A stretch of 40,198 nt of DNA from an uncultured Anaerolineae bacterium (GTDB taxonomy: Bacteria; Chloroflexota; Anaerolineae; Aggregatilineales; UBA2796): the NCBI GenBank assembly GCA_938005675.1, contig CALKXH010000061.1:1-40198 (forward strand), in the 5' to 3' direction. Within the stretch, counting starts at the first letter, position 1; each line of letters begins with the position of its first letter. Below are positions 31,092 through 39,660 of this stretch, piece after piece. The position numbers and the translations under genes are program-made. The notes below the pieces were generated by a model. It was not told the origin of the DNA and searched no databases. It saw nothing but the letters and a program-made list of their open reading frames with translations.

Positions 31092-33122
31092 TCAGTTCAA
31101 GGCGACTTTGACGACGGGCATGTCATGGCTGGAGGACGGTATCGGCGTGATGCCGACCTCCAAAGGACGGACGCGGCGCAGCCATAGGTAATCGACGCGC
31201 ACGGACGGCTCGTTGACCAAGCGGCGGGTCATGGCGCGCTCCACAGGGAAATCGGCGAAGGGATCGACGAAGTTTTGCGGCGGCTGCGTCAAAAACAGGT
31301 AGATATCGGTCTTGGGCGCGTGGTTGAACGTGCCGCCCAGTATCAGCGCGTTCGGCTCGCTGCGATTCAGCTCCACAAAAGCCAGAATCTCCTGAATTTG
31401 GCGAGCTTGATCGGCTTCGAGCTGCTCGATTGTGAAAGCATCGCTGCGGAAGATCAAGCTGAGCTGCGTGTTGTAGATGTCCAGCACGGCGCCGTTGGGC
31501 TTGAGCAGGCGCACGAACTGCACCGCCGTCGCCTTGCTGAGGGCGGAGAGCTCCGCGCCGCCGCTCTGCAGAATCGGCAAGCGCGAGAGAACCGCTAAGC
31601 CCTGCAGCCCCTCCACCGTCGGCAGGTAGACCGCGTTCATGTTCAGGGCGCGCGCCAACCACGTCACCTGATCGACGCCGCCGCTGACCAGCCGCCCCGT
31701 CTCGACCTCTTGCAGCAGCAGGATATCCACGCCGCTGCGCCAGATGGCGTCGGCGGTGGCGCTCAAGTCGGAGCCAAAATACAGGCTGTAACCGCCGTGC
31801 AGGTTGAGCGTGCCGACCCGCAACGAGGCAGGATCGAGCGGCAACTGCAGGATCGGCGGGCGCGGCAAGCTCAGCGCTAACGCCACGCCCAGCGCGCTCA
31901 ACGCCAAGCCGCCCAGCGTCTCCGCCAAAGCGCCGCCGCGCCACGCCACGCGCTTGCGCGCCCCGATCAGCGGCAGGGCGGCGCAAATCGCCGCAATAAC
32001 CGCCACCAACAGACCTAACCCGCGCATGTTGCGCAAGAGCGTCCCAAATGGCTCTGGCACGCCGCGCACAAACGCCGATTCGAAAGTCAGATAATCCGCC
32101 GCCGAGAAGACGAGAAAGACGATCATGCCCAGCAGCAGTCCGAGCGCGGCGAAAATGAAGCGCCCTCTGCCATCGGAGGGCTGAGTCGCCCACCACCACA
32201 GCAGCGTGAGCATGAACTGCGCAAGGCACAGCGCCGCGAGCGCCACCGCGCCCTCGAAGCGAAAGCCGACCGTCAAACACAAGGCGATGGTCAGCGCCCA
32301 GACCCAACCGCGATAGCGCCCATCGAACATGCCGATGAAGCCGCGCGCCGCTGCGCGCGCAAGCGGCGCGACGGGCAAGAGTGTGGCGGCGGCTAGAAAC
32401 GGCGCTGCCAGCGTGTACTCAACGCCCGCCCGCCGCGCGAGGCTGTTCGGCAAGCCCAGCACGGCGAACTCTAGGTAGAACAAGCCGCCAAGGGCGAGCG
32501 CGCCGCTCAAGTTCAGCGAGGTGTGCGCCCCCGAATCTTGGCGCGGCGCGCCGCCGAAGAGCATCGCTAAGAGCGCACAGATGAACAGTCCGAGCGAGAG
32601 CGCCGTCTGAAAATCGAGGTGAGCGGCTTGCCATGTGAAGTCAGCCGTGTGATCGACGAGGCGGATCAGCCCATCCGCGCCGAAGGCGAGCGCCATGCTG
32701 AGCGGAAACAAGTTCGGACGCCTGACGATGCCAATCGCCATGTGCAGCAGCGCCGCCCCCAGCACGACCGCCGCGCCGCCCACGCCCAGCAGCGTCCCGC
32801 CGTTCGCCGTCATGAAGACTCGCCCCGCCGCCACCAGCGCCGCCGCGATCAGGCTTCCAAACCAGACTCTGCCCAGCAGAGGCGCCAAAAAAGGCAAGAG
32901 CAGCGCCGCGCCGAGCGCGATCAGCTCGTTTTGGAGCGCCTCAGGCGAGACGACGCCGCTTTGATTGACGAGCGTCGCGCTATCGACCGTCAAGGCGACC
33001 AGATTGGCGCTGTTGAAGTGGGCGTAGAGCGTGCTGTAGAGGAAGCGCACGCCCTGCACAAAGAAGAGTGCCACCAGCGCTGCCTCCAGCAAGCCGAACA
33101 GATCGCGTTGGTAGGTCTTCAT
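31092..33122 (-). CDS. Multi-spanning membrane protein with C-terminal endonuclease/exonuclease/phosphatase-like domain
   Basis: The 676-aa product has about ten or more hydrophobic helices in residues 1-430. An EEP-type domain follows (about 440-676): RVGTLNLHGGYS (Asn motif), DILLLQEVETG (metal Glu), LDIYNTQLSLI, SVRVDYLWLRRV and a terminal SSSHDMPVVKVAL (His). The usual GDFN motif reads GGTFNHAP, so the Asp is replaced by Thr and activity is uncertain. EEP domains cleave phosphodiesters in nucleic acids or phospholipids. The ATG at 33122 (MKTYQRDLFGLLEA) is chosen; a TTG 17 codons upstream is an alternative. The ribosome site is weak. It is transcribed with the GT4 gene. Confidence 0.82.
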   Translation of the reverse strand: MKTYQRDLFGLLEAALVALFFVQGVRFLYSTLYAHFNSANLVALTVDSATLVNQSGVVSPEALQNELIALGAALLLPFLAPLLGRVWFGSLIAAALVAAGRVFMTANGGTLLGVGGAAVVLGAALLHMAIGIVRRPNLFPLSMALAFGADGLIRLVDHTADFTWQAAHLDFQTALSLGLFICALLAMLFGGAPRQDSGAHTSLNLSGALALGGLFYLEFAVLGLPNSLARRAGVEYTLAAPFLAAATLLPVAPLARAAARGFIGMFDGRYRGWVWALTIALCLTVGFRFEGAVALAALCLAQFMLTLLWWWATQPSDGRGRFIFAALGLLLGMIVFLVFSAADYLTFESAFVRGVPEPFGTLLRNMRGLGLLVAVIAAICAALPLIGARKRVAWRGGALAETLGGLALSALGVALALSLPRPPILQLPLDPASLRVGTLNLHGGYSLYFGSDLSATADAIWRSGVDILLLQEVETGRLVSGGVDQVTWLARALNMNAVYLPTVEGLQGLAVLSRLPILQSGGAELSALSKATAVQFVRLLKPNGAVLDIYNTQLSLIFRSDAFTIEQLEADQARQIQEILAFVELNRSEPNALILGGTFNHAPKTDIYLFLTQPPQNFVDPFADFPVERAMTRRLVNEPSVRVDYLWLRRVRPLEVGITPIPSSSHDMPVVKVALN

Positions 33123-33180
33123 GGTGCGTGTCGCAATTTCCTGACAGGTGTTATCACAGAGCGCCTGTGGCAATGCGGCT

Positions 33181-33209
33181 ATGGTATTCGCTCATATGCG
33201 CTCTGTCAA
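33181..33209 (-). promoter_or_regulatory. Sigma-70-type promoter for the EEP-GT4 operon
   Basis: The minus strand reads TTGACA, a 17-base spacer and TACCAT. The perfect -35 lies near the plus-strand leader of plsX. Transcription would start about 33174, roughly 50 bases before the ATG. Confidence 0.65.
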
Positions 33210-33276
33210 GTTATGATGTAGAATCGAGGTTGCCCATGAACATGGGAAAGTTCTTGCCAAGTTGGAGCAGCACGCT

Positions 33277-34359
33277 ATGCGAATCGTAATTGATGCAATG
33301 GGCAGCGACCGTCATCCCGTCCCTGATGTGGAAGGTGCCGTGCTGGCAGCCCGCGAACTTGGCGCGCACGATCGCCTGATCTTGGTCGGCGATCAGGCGC
33401 GCATCGCTCAGGAGCTGAATAAACATGACACAGCCGACCTGCCCATCGAGGTCGTCCACGCCAGCCAGCACGTCGATATGCACGATAATCCGACGCAGAC
33501 CGCCCGCCAAAAGCCCGACTCATCCATGCTGGTCGCCATGAAGCTGGTGCGCGACGGGCAGGCGGATGCCGTTGTGACTGCTGGCAACACCGGCGCTGCT
33601 CTGACTTTGGCGACTCTGCACACGCTGCAACGCATTCGCGGCGTGCGCCGCCCCGCCCTCACCTCGCTCTTGCGCGTGGAGAACAATCAGCTCGTAGTCA
33701 TGGCGGATTTGGGCGCCAACCCGGACGCGCAGCCCGAATGGATGTTCCAGTTCGGCGTGATGGGCAGCCTGTACGCCCAGCACGTGCTGGGGCAGACTCG
33801 TCCGCGCGTGGCGTTGCTCTCCAACGGGGAGGAGGAGGGCAAGGGCAATCAGGTGGTGCGCCAAAGCGCCGCGCTCTTCGCCAACTCCAACTTGAATTTC
33901 ATCGGCAACGTCGAGCCGAAAGAGGTGCTGCAAGGCGCCGCCGATGTGGTGGTGACCGACGGCTTCGTGGGCAACGTCATGCTCAAGACGATGGAGGCGG
34001 TTGGCGAGGCATTTTTCCGCGTGATGCGCCGCGAGCTGCTGCGCAATCCGCTGCGCATCTTGGGCGGCTTTTTGATCAGCCCGGTGCTGCGCAAGATTTA
34101 CAAGCAAGTCGATCCCTTTGAGATCGGCGGCGCGCCGCTGCTGGGCGTGAACGGCGTGGTCATCATCGGTCACGGGCGCACCAACGCCAAAGGCATCAAG
34201 AATGCCATCGCGCAGGCGCGCCGCGCCGTAGAGGGCAACCTGATCGAGGCGATTCGGCAAGGCATGGCGCGCTACATCGCTCAATACAGCTCGCCTGCGC
34301 CTGCCAAGCCGCGCCGCCGCTATCTGGCGCGCCGTCGGCACAAGCCGATCAAGGCTTGA
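33277..34359 (+). CDS. plsX: Phosphate acyltransferase PlsX
   Basis: PlsX converts acyl-ACP to acyl-phosphate, which PlsY uses to start phospholipid synthesis; it works as a peripheral membrane protein. The 360-aa product has the signature start MRIVIDAMGSDRHP, then VVTAGNTGAALTLAT, RPALTSLLRVENN, VLLSN-type ALLSNGEEEGKGN, GAADVVVTDGFVGNVMLKTMEA and GAPLLGVNGVVIIGHG. Length is slightly above the usual 330-350 because of a basic tail (KPRRRYLARRRHKPIKA). The ATG at 33277 has GGAG about 9 bases upstream. fabD, fabG or acpP neighbours, common elsewhere, are absent. It overlaps the convergent secreted-protein gene by 11 bp. Confidence 0.97.
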   Translation: MRIVIDAMGSDRHPVPDVEGAVLAARELGAHDRLILVGDQARIAQELNKHDTADLPIEVVHASQHVDMHDNPTQTARQKPDSSMLVAMKLVRDGQADAVVTAGNTGAALTLATLHTLQRIRGVRRPALTSLLRVENNQLVVMADLGANPDAQPEWMFQFGVMGSLYAQHVLGQTRPRVALLSNGEEEGKGNQVVRQSAALFANSNLNFIGNVEPKEVLQGAADVVVTDGFVGNVMLKTMEAVGEAFFRVMRRELLRNPLRILGGFLISPVLRKIYKQVDPFEIGGAPLLGVNGVVIIGHGRTNAKGIKNAIAQARRAVEGNLIEAIRQGMARYIAQYSSPAPAKPRRRYLARRRHKPIKA

Positions 34360-34930
34360 GCGCGCCCAAGCCGCGCCATGGCGAGGTATTGCGCTGATTG
34401 AAGCCGCGCGTTGCCACGCCCAGCCGCACCACGTGCGCGTAGGGCGAGTTGTGCGTCGCCGCCGACTGATGCCAAACCTCTATCAGCAGCCTGCCACCAT
34501 CGCACAGCAGGGTCTGATTTATGCCGCGCCGCGTGCGCTCGAAGAAAGTGGTTTCAGGCGCGCCGAAAGCCGCCAACACCTCGCCCAGCGGCAACGGCTC
34601 TAAAAGCGTCACAAACATCACTGGATCGCTCGCCTGACTGACGATGATGGTGAACTGATCGCTGCCGAAGACGGCGAGATCGTCGTTGAACAGCCCCTGA
34701 TCGCCCGATGCGGTCAGCGGATGCGCTTGCAGCAGCTTGACGATGGGCGCGAGCGCTAGATGCGTCGGCTGCACGCCGAAGAGGCATGGCGTGGCACAGG
34801 GCGCTCCATCCGGCGCGCTGAAATACGCCGCGTAAGGGCTCGTTTGAGCGGCGCCGACTGCCCGCGCCGTCGCCATCAGCGCCACCATCAGCGCGGCGAC
34901 TCCGCTCAACAGGCGCCAGAGCCGCTTCAT
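34349..34930 (-). CDS. Secreted CxxPC-motif protein, copy 2 of a tandem pair
   Basis: The 193-aa product has a signal peptide (about 1-28, MKRLWRLLSGVAALMVALMA, cut near VGAAQ). Near the start of the mature protein is DGAPCATPCLFGVQP, a C-x-x-P-C motif. HPL and LGEVLAAFGAPE follow. Each of these blocks recurs in the gene just upstream, so the two are paralogues although overall similarity looks low. The two cysteines probably form a disulphide. No family name was recognised. The ATG immediately follows the previous TAG (TAGATG). It overlaps plsX by 11 bp at its end. Confidence 0.75.
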   Translation of the reverse strand: MKRLWRLLSGVAALMVALMATARAVGAAQTSPYAAYFSAPDGAPCATPCLFGVQPTHLALAPIVKLLQAHPLTASGDQGLFNDDLAVFGSDQFTIIVSQASDPVMFVTLLEPLPLGEVLAAFGAPETTFFERTRRGINQTLLCDGGRLLIEVWHQSAATHNSPYAHVVRLGVATRGFNQRNTSPWRGLGALKP

Positions 34931-35632
34931 CTAGGGCATCCGCGAGGTTTGCAGGTAGCGGCGGGCGGGGCTGAAGCCGTGCCACGTCGTGGCGGAAAAA
35001 GTCAGCCCTTGCCACGAGTCGCGGTACCAATCCGCCGCGCTGATGCCGATGTATTGCACCTGATCGCCCGTGCGCACGTGCGTGCCATCCGCCTTGCCGC
35101 CGATCTGGCTGGTGACGACCATGCCATGCTCTGGATAGAACAGGCGCGCCATGTTGGTGCTGCGGCGCGGCACAAGCACGTGCGCGGGCTTGCCGAAGCG
35201 CGCCAAAACTTCGCCCAGCGCGCCCAGCGACTTGATGGGTCTGTAGCCCTGACTGAAACGTTCGGCGGGCAGGATGACCGTGTTGAACGGCTCGGTATGG
35301 ATGCTGATCAGGGCGAGTTCGTTGCGCCTGCCGCGCAGCAAGACCACAGTCACGTCCACGCCGATCAGCTCGACTAAATTGCCGTTCACGCGCTCTGTCA
35401 GCAGCTGACCGCGCATCAGGGGATGCTCGCGCACGAGGCGCAGGGCGTCCATGAAGAGGGTCTGGCTGGGCTGCACGCCCAGCATACACGGGAAGGCGCA
35501 CGCGCCACCATCGGCATCGGTGAAGAGCTGATCGATTGTCAGGGCTTGGGCGCTCCCAACGACGCGCGTCGTGCCGATCAGAGCAGCAAAAAGCAGACTC
35601 AAAGCAGTTAATAGCGTGATCAAGCGCCTCAT
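34931..35632 (-). CDS. Secreted CxxPC-motif protein, copy 1 of a tandem pair
   Basis: The 233-aa product has a signal peptide (MRRLITLLTALSLLFAALIG, cut near VGSAQ) almost parallel to that of the next gene. The mature N-terminus carries DGGACAFPCMLGVQPSQT, then VREHPLMRG and LGALGEVLARFGKPA. It is longer than its paralogue in the middle. The ATG at 35632 has AGGGTGAG at good spacing and lies 4 bp after the M23 peptidase stop; a longer frame to 35701 would overlap that gene and is rejected. Function unknown; its operon suggests an envelope role. Confidence 0.75.
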   Translation of the reverse strand: MRRLITLLTALSLLFAALIGTTRVVGSAQALTIDQLFTDADGGACAFPCMLGVQPSQTLFMDALRLVREHPLMRGQLLTERVNGNLVELIGVDVTVVLLRGRRNELALISIHTEPFNTVILPAERFSQGYRPIKSLGALGEVLARFGKPAHVLVPRRSTNMARLFYPEHGMVVTSQIGGKADGTHVRTGDQVQYIGISAADWYRDSWQGLTFSATTWHGFSPARRYLQTSRMP

Positions 35633-35636
35633 CGGC

Positions 35637-36881
35637 TCACCCTGCCGGCGTCGGCGATGGCTGAGGCAGCGGCACGACCTCGAACTCCGTGAAATCCACA
35701 AAGGAGGTGGTGGCGGGGCGCACGGTCACATCTCGGACGAGCCGCCTGCCGTTCAAGAAGACCACGACCTCGTAGATGCCCGCTGGCACATCGCCGATCA
35801 CGAAATTCTCGCGCCAGACCTCATCGCTGTTGACATTCCACGTGCGGCGGTTGGGCTGGCGCGGATTGACGTAGGTGGTGGTCGTATCGACTTTGCGCCC
35901 ATTTTTCATCAGCACCACGTTCACATCCTCCGCCAGCGCGCCGTTTGATAGCGTGACGCGCCCCGCCACCACGCCGTGATTTTCATAGGGCGCCATCCAC
36001 AGCAGCGGATTGCGCGTCTCGTAGTAGCTGTTGCGCCCGACGCGCACCTCAAAATGCACGTGCGGTCCGCTGACCACGCCGCTGCGTCCGCTCAAGCCGA
36101 TGATCTCGCCCGTCTGCACGTCTTGCCCCGCGCTGACGAGGATCAGCTGCAGATGGGCGTAGAGCGTGTAGAGGCGCTTGCCCTGAAAGCCGAAGTTATG
36201 CTCGATGATCACGACGTTGCCGTAGCTGTACGCCGACTCGACGTAGCGCCCGTTCTCATACCAGACGTAGTTATCCGCCGCCCAGATGACGCGCCCCGCC
36301 GCTGCAGCGCGCACCTCCTTGCCGATTGGATTGGGCAGATCGATGCCGTGATGGATGCGCCACTCGTTGTTGGGTCCGTCTGAGCCGTAGGCGTACAGGA
36401 ACAGCGAGGCGCTGTTGGCGGAGGAGTCGACGGGGCGGCGGAACCAGAAATGATCGCGCGGATCGAGCGAGAGCGGCACTTGCTCAGGCGGCGGCGAGAA
36501 CTCGCCGCGGCGCGGATCGTTGTTGCGGGCGACGGCGGGCGCCTGCGGGCTATTCACAGCGGTCGGCGGCGCTACAGTCGGGCGCTGCGGCTGAAAGCGG
36601 ACGGGCGTGGGCGTGTGCTGCCAGAGCAACAGCGGGGTGGGCGTGTGCGTCGGGGCGGGCGTGGGGCTGGGTGGCGGCGCGGTGCGCACCGCCAACAGCT
36701 CGCCCTGAACGACATCCTCCCAAGCGCTGCTGCGCGGCGTGAAGGTCGGGGGCGGGGGCGCAATGGACGTCGCGGCGGGCGATTCGGACTCAGCTGTGAG
36801 CGGACGGAAGAGCCACAGCGCCACGAACGCCGCCACGCCGCTTAGAGCTAAGACTGTCAGAGCGCCGATGGCTTTGTGCAT
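35637..36881 (-). CDS. Membrane-anchored M23 family metallopeptidase
   Basis: The 414-aa product has an N-terminal membrane anchor or signal (about 5-27, IGALTVLALSGVAAFVALWLF). A Thr/Pro-rich linker (about 40-125) precedes the LytM/M23 domain (about 165-300). Zinc ligands are visible as HHGIDLP (H and D) and GPHVHFEVRVG (HxH), with LYTLYAHLQL in between, so the site looks complete. A C-terminal Ig-like beta domain follows (about 310-400). Such enzymes cut peptidoglycan cross-bridges outside the cell. The ATG at 36881 has GAGG upstream; the longer frame would run into the preceding gene. It lies 14 bp after the propeller gene. Confidence 0.93.
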   Translation of the reverse strand: MHKAIGALTVLALSGVAAFVALWLFRPLTAESESPAATSIAPPPPTFTPRSSAWEDVVQGELLAVRTAPPPSPTPAPTHTPTPLLLWQHTPTPVRFQPQRPTVAPPTAVNSPQAPAVARNNDPRRGEFSPPPEQVPLSLDPRDHFWFRRPVDSSANSASLFLYAYGSDGPNNEWRIHHGIDLPNPIGKEVRAAAAGRVIWAADNYVWYENGRYVESAYSYGNVVIIEHNFGFQGKRLYTLYAHLQLILVSAGQDVQTGEIIGLSGRSGVVSGPHVHFEVRVGRNSYYETRNPLLWMAPYENHGVVAGRVTLSNGALAEDVNVVLMKNGRKVDTTTTYVNPRQPNRRTWNVNSDEVWRENFVIGDVPAGIYEVVVFLNGRRLVRDVTVRPATTSFVDFTEFEVVPLPQPSPTPAG

Positions 36882-36895
36882 TGTGTTCTGCCTCG

Positions 36896-39034
36896 TCAGT
36901 TGCCCGCGTCGGGCGGGATGGGCGTGGGCGAGCGGCGCGGCGATGGCGCGGAAGTGGGTGTAGCGGTCGGCTGCAGCCTTGCGCCGAACAGGAACGCGTC
37001 GATCTGCTCTTGAGTGTAGAGTTCCAGCATCGCCTCGTCCCAAGTCAGCCCGTCGCGGCGCTCGAACTGCCAATACAGGATGCTGGGAAAATTGCTGCGC
37101 CAATCGCGCCCGGCGGGCACGCGTTGCCAGCCGTAATCCTCGGCGAGGCGGGTCAGGTCTATGTAGTAGCCGACGGGCACAGCCGCTTTCGGACGCCCGC
37201 CCTGCTCAAAAATCTGCGGATCGCCCAGCGCGCGGCTGGCAAAATCCCACGGCAAGCGCTTGAGCGGCTCGCCCAGCTGACCGTTTTGGGCAGTCTCCGC
37301 CACGCGCAGATAGACTCGCCACATCACGTTGGCGCCGACCTCCTCGCGCACCACCTCGATGGGCGGGACGGGCAGGTTGAAGACCAAGTTTCGGTCGAAG
37401 GAGAAGGCGCGTCCGGCGTAGTGCCAGCTCTGGCGCGGCTGACCCGGTTCAGGCAACCGATCCAGCGTCCAGAGGGCATCCTGCAGCGCGCCGAGAAAGT
37501 CCACGCCGCTTTGCCGCAAAACTGCCTCGCGCAGGGCGACGAACGAGTCATCCACGCGGTCGGAGAGGGCAGCCAGCCCTCCCGCCGAGACGCCGCTGAG
37601 GGCGCGCACCTGATAGTAAGGCGGGCTATCGCGTTTGCCCTCCACGTTCTCCACGTAGAGCGGGCGCTCGTCATCGGGCGCGCCGCCGCTCAGCAAGAGC
37701 GCCTCTGGCAGGCTGCTCGCCGTCCAGCTGATGCGCCCAACTTGCCCGTTGACGCTGATGGCGGTCGCGGCGGCGCCGCTGCCAGAGACCAAGGCGCTGA
37801 CAAGGGTCGTGTTGGCGGCGTTCTCCAGCGCGAAGAGCAAGCTCCCTCCGCTCGGCGACCAGCTGGGCGCGCGCCCGCGCCCGATGATGAGCGGCTCGGC
37901 GTTGGGCTGCGCAACGTTGCGCACAAGGACGAGATCGATGCCATTGACGCGCGCATAGTAGGCGATCTGAGTGCCGTCAGGGCTCCACGTCGGCTGCTGC
38001 TCTTCGATGTCGGGCGTGCTGGTCAGGCGCAGCGCCTCCTCTTCGAGGGGGCGGTCGAGGTCGATCACGTAGATTTCGGGGTTGCCGTCGCGCAGGCTGA
38101 CGTAAGCGATCTGGCGACCGGGCACTGGCGAGCCGCCAGGGTTCCAAGTCGGCGCGAAGTCGGGCGCGGGATGATAGGTCAGGCGGGCGGGCGGGCTAGA
38201 GCCATCGCTCGCCACGATGTAGATATCGAGGTTGCCGCCCTCGTAGGCTTCGTAGGCGATGAACTGCCCATCCGGGCTCCACGAGGGCGCGCCGACATAA
38301 TCGGGCGAGTAGGTCAGCTGCGTGATCGCGCCGGTGGCGATCTCCAGCAAGTACAAGTTCCAGCTGCCGCCCCGCCGACTGGCAAAAGCAACCCGCGACC
38401 CGTCCGGACTCCAAGCCGGATCGCGGTCGTCGGTCGGCGTGTTGGTCAGGCGGATCGGCTGAGTCTGTCCGATGCCGAGCGCCCACAGATTCTCGCGTCC
38501 GTTCAGGCGCGCCGAGTAGACGAGGCTTCCGCTGATGCGCAATGGGTCGGGCACAGGCGTGAAGGTCGGGATGGGCGTGGGCGTCGGCGGCACGGGCGTG
38601 GACGTCGGCTGGGTGGGGATGAGCGGCAAGCTGCCCCCGAAGCTGCCCGCCACCGAGCGCGCTGAGCCGCCGCCTGAGGTCGTCCACAGGATCAAGCCGA
38701 TCAGGGCGGCGAGCAGCACGACCGTGAACAGGCTGAGGGCGCGATTTTGCGCTTTGAGAGGGTCTTCGCGCAGGACGCGCTTATCCGGGGCGTGCGCGGC
38801 GATCTGCTCGGCACGGCGCGCCATCATGGCGCGGCTGCGCTGAGCTGTGGTGGCATAGATAGCGCGCCCGCCCCGCAAGACGTAGAGGGCTATGCCCGCC
38901 AAGAGCGCCAGAATGCCGACAACAGAGACTCGCCACAGATAGAGCTGATAGGCGGCTTGCTGCAAAGAGCCGCTCAACAGCCGCAACAGCGCGTTGATGA
39001 GCTTATCGGTCAGGCGGAGCAGGCGGGTTAGCAT
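36896..39034 (-). CDS. Membrane-anchored TolB/PD40-type beta-propeller with unknown C-terminal domain
   Basis: The 712-aa product has two N-terminal helices (about 36-54 and 98-117), then a Pro/Thr linker (TPVPPTPTPIPTFTPVPDP). A propeller of PD40 repeats follows (about 165-420): RDPAWSPDGSRVAFAS, GAPSWSPDGQFIAYEA, FAPTWNPGG, QQPTWSPDGTQIAYYA and RAPSWSPSGGSLLFA. The last roughly 270 residues are not a propeller and were not recognised; they contain YYIDLTRLAEDYGWQRV and ILYWQFERRDGLTWDEAML. The product is followed by the M23 peptidase in the operon, suggesting it binds or guides wall substrates or enzymes. The ribosome site is weak. Confidence 0.85.
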   Translation of the reverse strand: MLTRLLRLTDKLINALLRLLSGSLQQAAYQLYLWRVSVVGILALLAGIALYVLRGGRAIYATTAQRSRAMMARRAEQIAAHAPDKRVLREDPLKAQNRALSLFTVVLLAALIGLILWTTSGGGSARSVAGSFGGSLPLIPTQPTSTPVPPTPTPIPTFTPVPDPLRISGSLVYSARLNGRENLWALGIGQTQPIRLTNTPTDDRDPAWSPDGSRVAFASRRGGSWNLYLLEIATGAITQLTYSPDYVGAPSWSPDGQFIAYEAYEGGNLDIYIVASDGSSPPARLTYHPAPDFAPTWNPGGSPVPGRQIAYVSLRDGNPEIYVIDLDRPLEEEALRLTSTPDIEEQQPTWSPDGTQIAYYARVNGIDLVLVRNVAQPNAEPLIIGRGRAPSWSPSGGSLLFALENAANTTLVSALVSGSGAAATAISVNGQVGRISWTASSLPEALLLSGGAPDDERPLYVENVEGKRDSPPYYQVRALSGVSAGGLAALSDRVDDSFVALREAVLRQSGVDFLGALQDALWTLDRLPEPGQPRQSWHYAGRAFSFDRNLVFNLPVPPIEVVREEVGANVMWRVYLRVAETAQNGQLGEPLKRLPWDFASRALGDPQIFEQGGRPKAAVPVGYYIDLTRLAEDYGWQRVPAGRDWRSNFPSILYWQFERRDGLTWDEAMLELYTQEQIDAFLFGARLQPTATPTSAPSPRRSPTPIPPDAGN

Positions 39035-39053
39035 CGCATCTCACGGTTCTGGC

Positions 39054-39659
39054 TCAGGCGGGGCGGATCAGGCGCAGCAAGTGATGCAAGCGCGGCAGAT
39101 CGCCGCTGAGCAATTGCGCCAGACGCTGTCCGGCGCGGATCAGGTAATCGGTCTGCTCGCTGGGCGGGCGCACCGCCGCCGCAATGCGCAGCGCAGCGGC
39201 GAGGAGCTCCTCGCTGGGCACTTGGGCTGCCTGCAGCACAAGGCGGAAGAAATCGAAGTGCTGCGTGAAGGCGTAGAGCATCTCGGCATCGCACAAGTAG
39301 ACGGGATCGAGGCTGAGCGGCGGGCGCGGCGGCAAAGCGTAGATCGGGGTGTTGCCCTCCATGCAGCCGACCGTGATTACGCTGATCTCGACGGGCACCA
39401 TGCGATTCTCGCGTTGATCGCGCACGGTGGCGACGTTGATGTTGTTCGCCATGATCAGTTGGCGCACCAGCGGGTCGTCATCGATGCGAATGGCGTAGAT
39501 CAAGCCGATGATGACGGTCGGATCGTTGCGGCGGCGCGCCTGCACAAAGGCGCCGAAGCGCGGTTCGTCCAGATCGGTGCTGCGCGTGCCGCACTCAAAG
39601 CCGGTGGTGCTGGCGCGCAGCACGCGCCCAATCAGCGGGACGTCGCTCAGCCAATCCAT
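39054..39659 (-). CDS. HAS-barrel domain protein (HerA-associated type)
   Basis: The 201-aa product begins with a HAS-barrel-like beta domain (about 1-95): VPLIGRVLRASTTGFECG, FGAFVQARRRNDPTVIIGLIYAIRIDDDPLVRQLI. HAS barrels are known at the N-terminus of HerA ATPases and as free-standing proteins near NurA and HerA. A helical C-terminal region follows (about 120-200). The ATG at 39659 has AGGGTG 7 bases upstream and starts 1 bp after the NurA stop; an ATG five codons earlier would overlap NurA. It probably works with the NurA-like protein in DNA-end processing. Confidence 0.68.
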   Translation of the reverse strand: MDWLSDVPLIGRVLRASTTGFECGTRSTDLDEPRFGAFVQARRRNDPTVIIGLIYAIRIDDDPLVRQLIMANNINVATVRDQRENRMVPVEISVITVGCMEGNTPIYALPPRPPLSLDPVYLCDAEMLYAFTQHFDFFRLVLQAAQVPSEELLAAALRIAAAVRPPSEQTDYLIRAGQRLAQLLSGDLPRLHHLLRLIRPA

Positions 39660-39660
39660 G

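Noticed and set aside
31123-32307. 394-codon minus-strand frame inside the EEP-membrane gene
   Set aside because: An Arg/Ala-rich shadow in another frame; the longer frame has membrane helices and EEP motifs.
36881-38665. 594-codon plus-strand open frame opposite the propeller gene
   Set aside because: Low-complexity Arg/Ala/Gly product. The minus strand has clear PD40 repeats and a membrane anchor.
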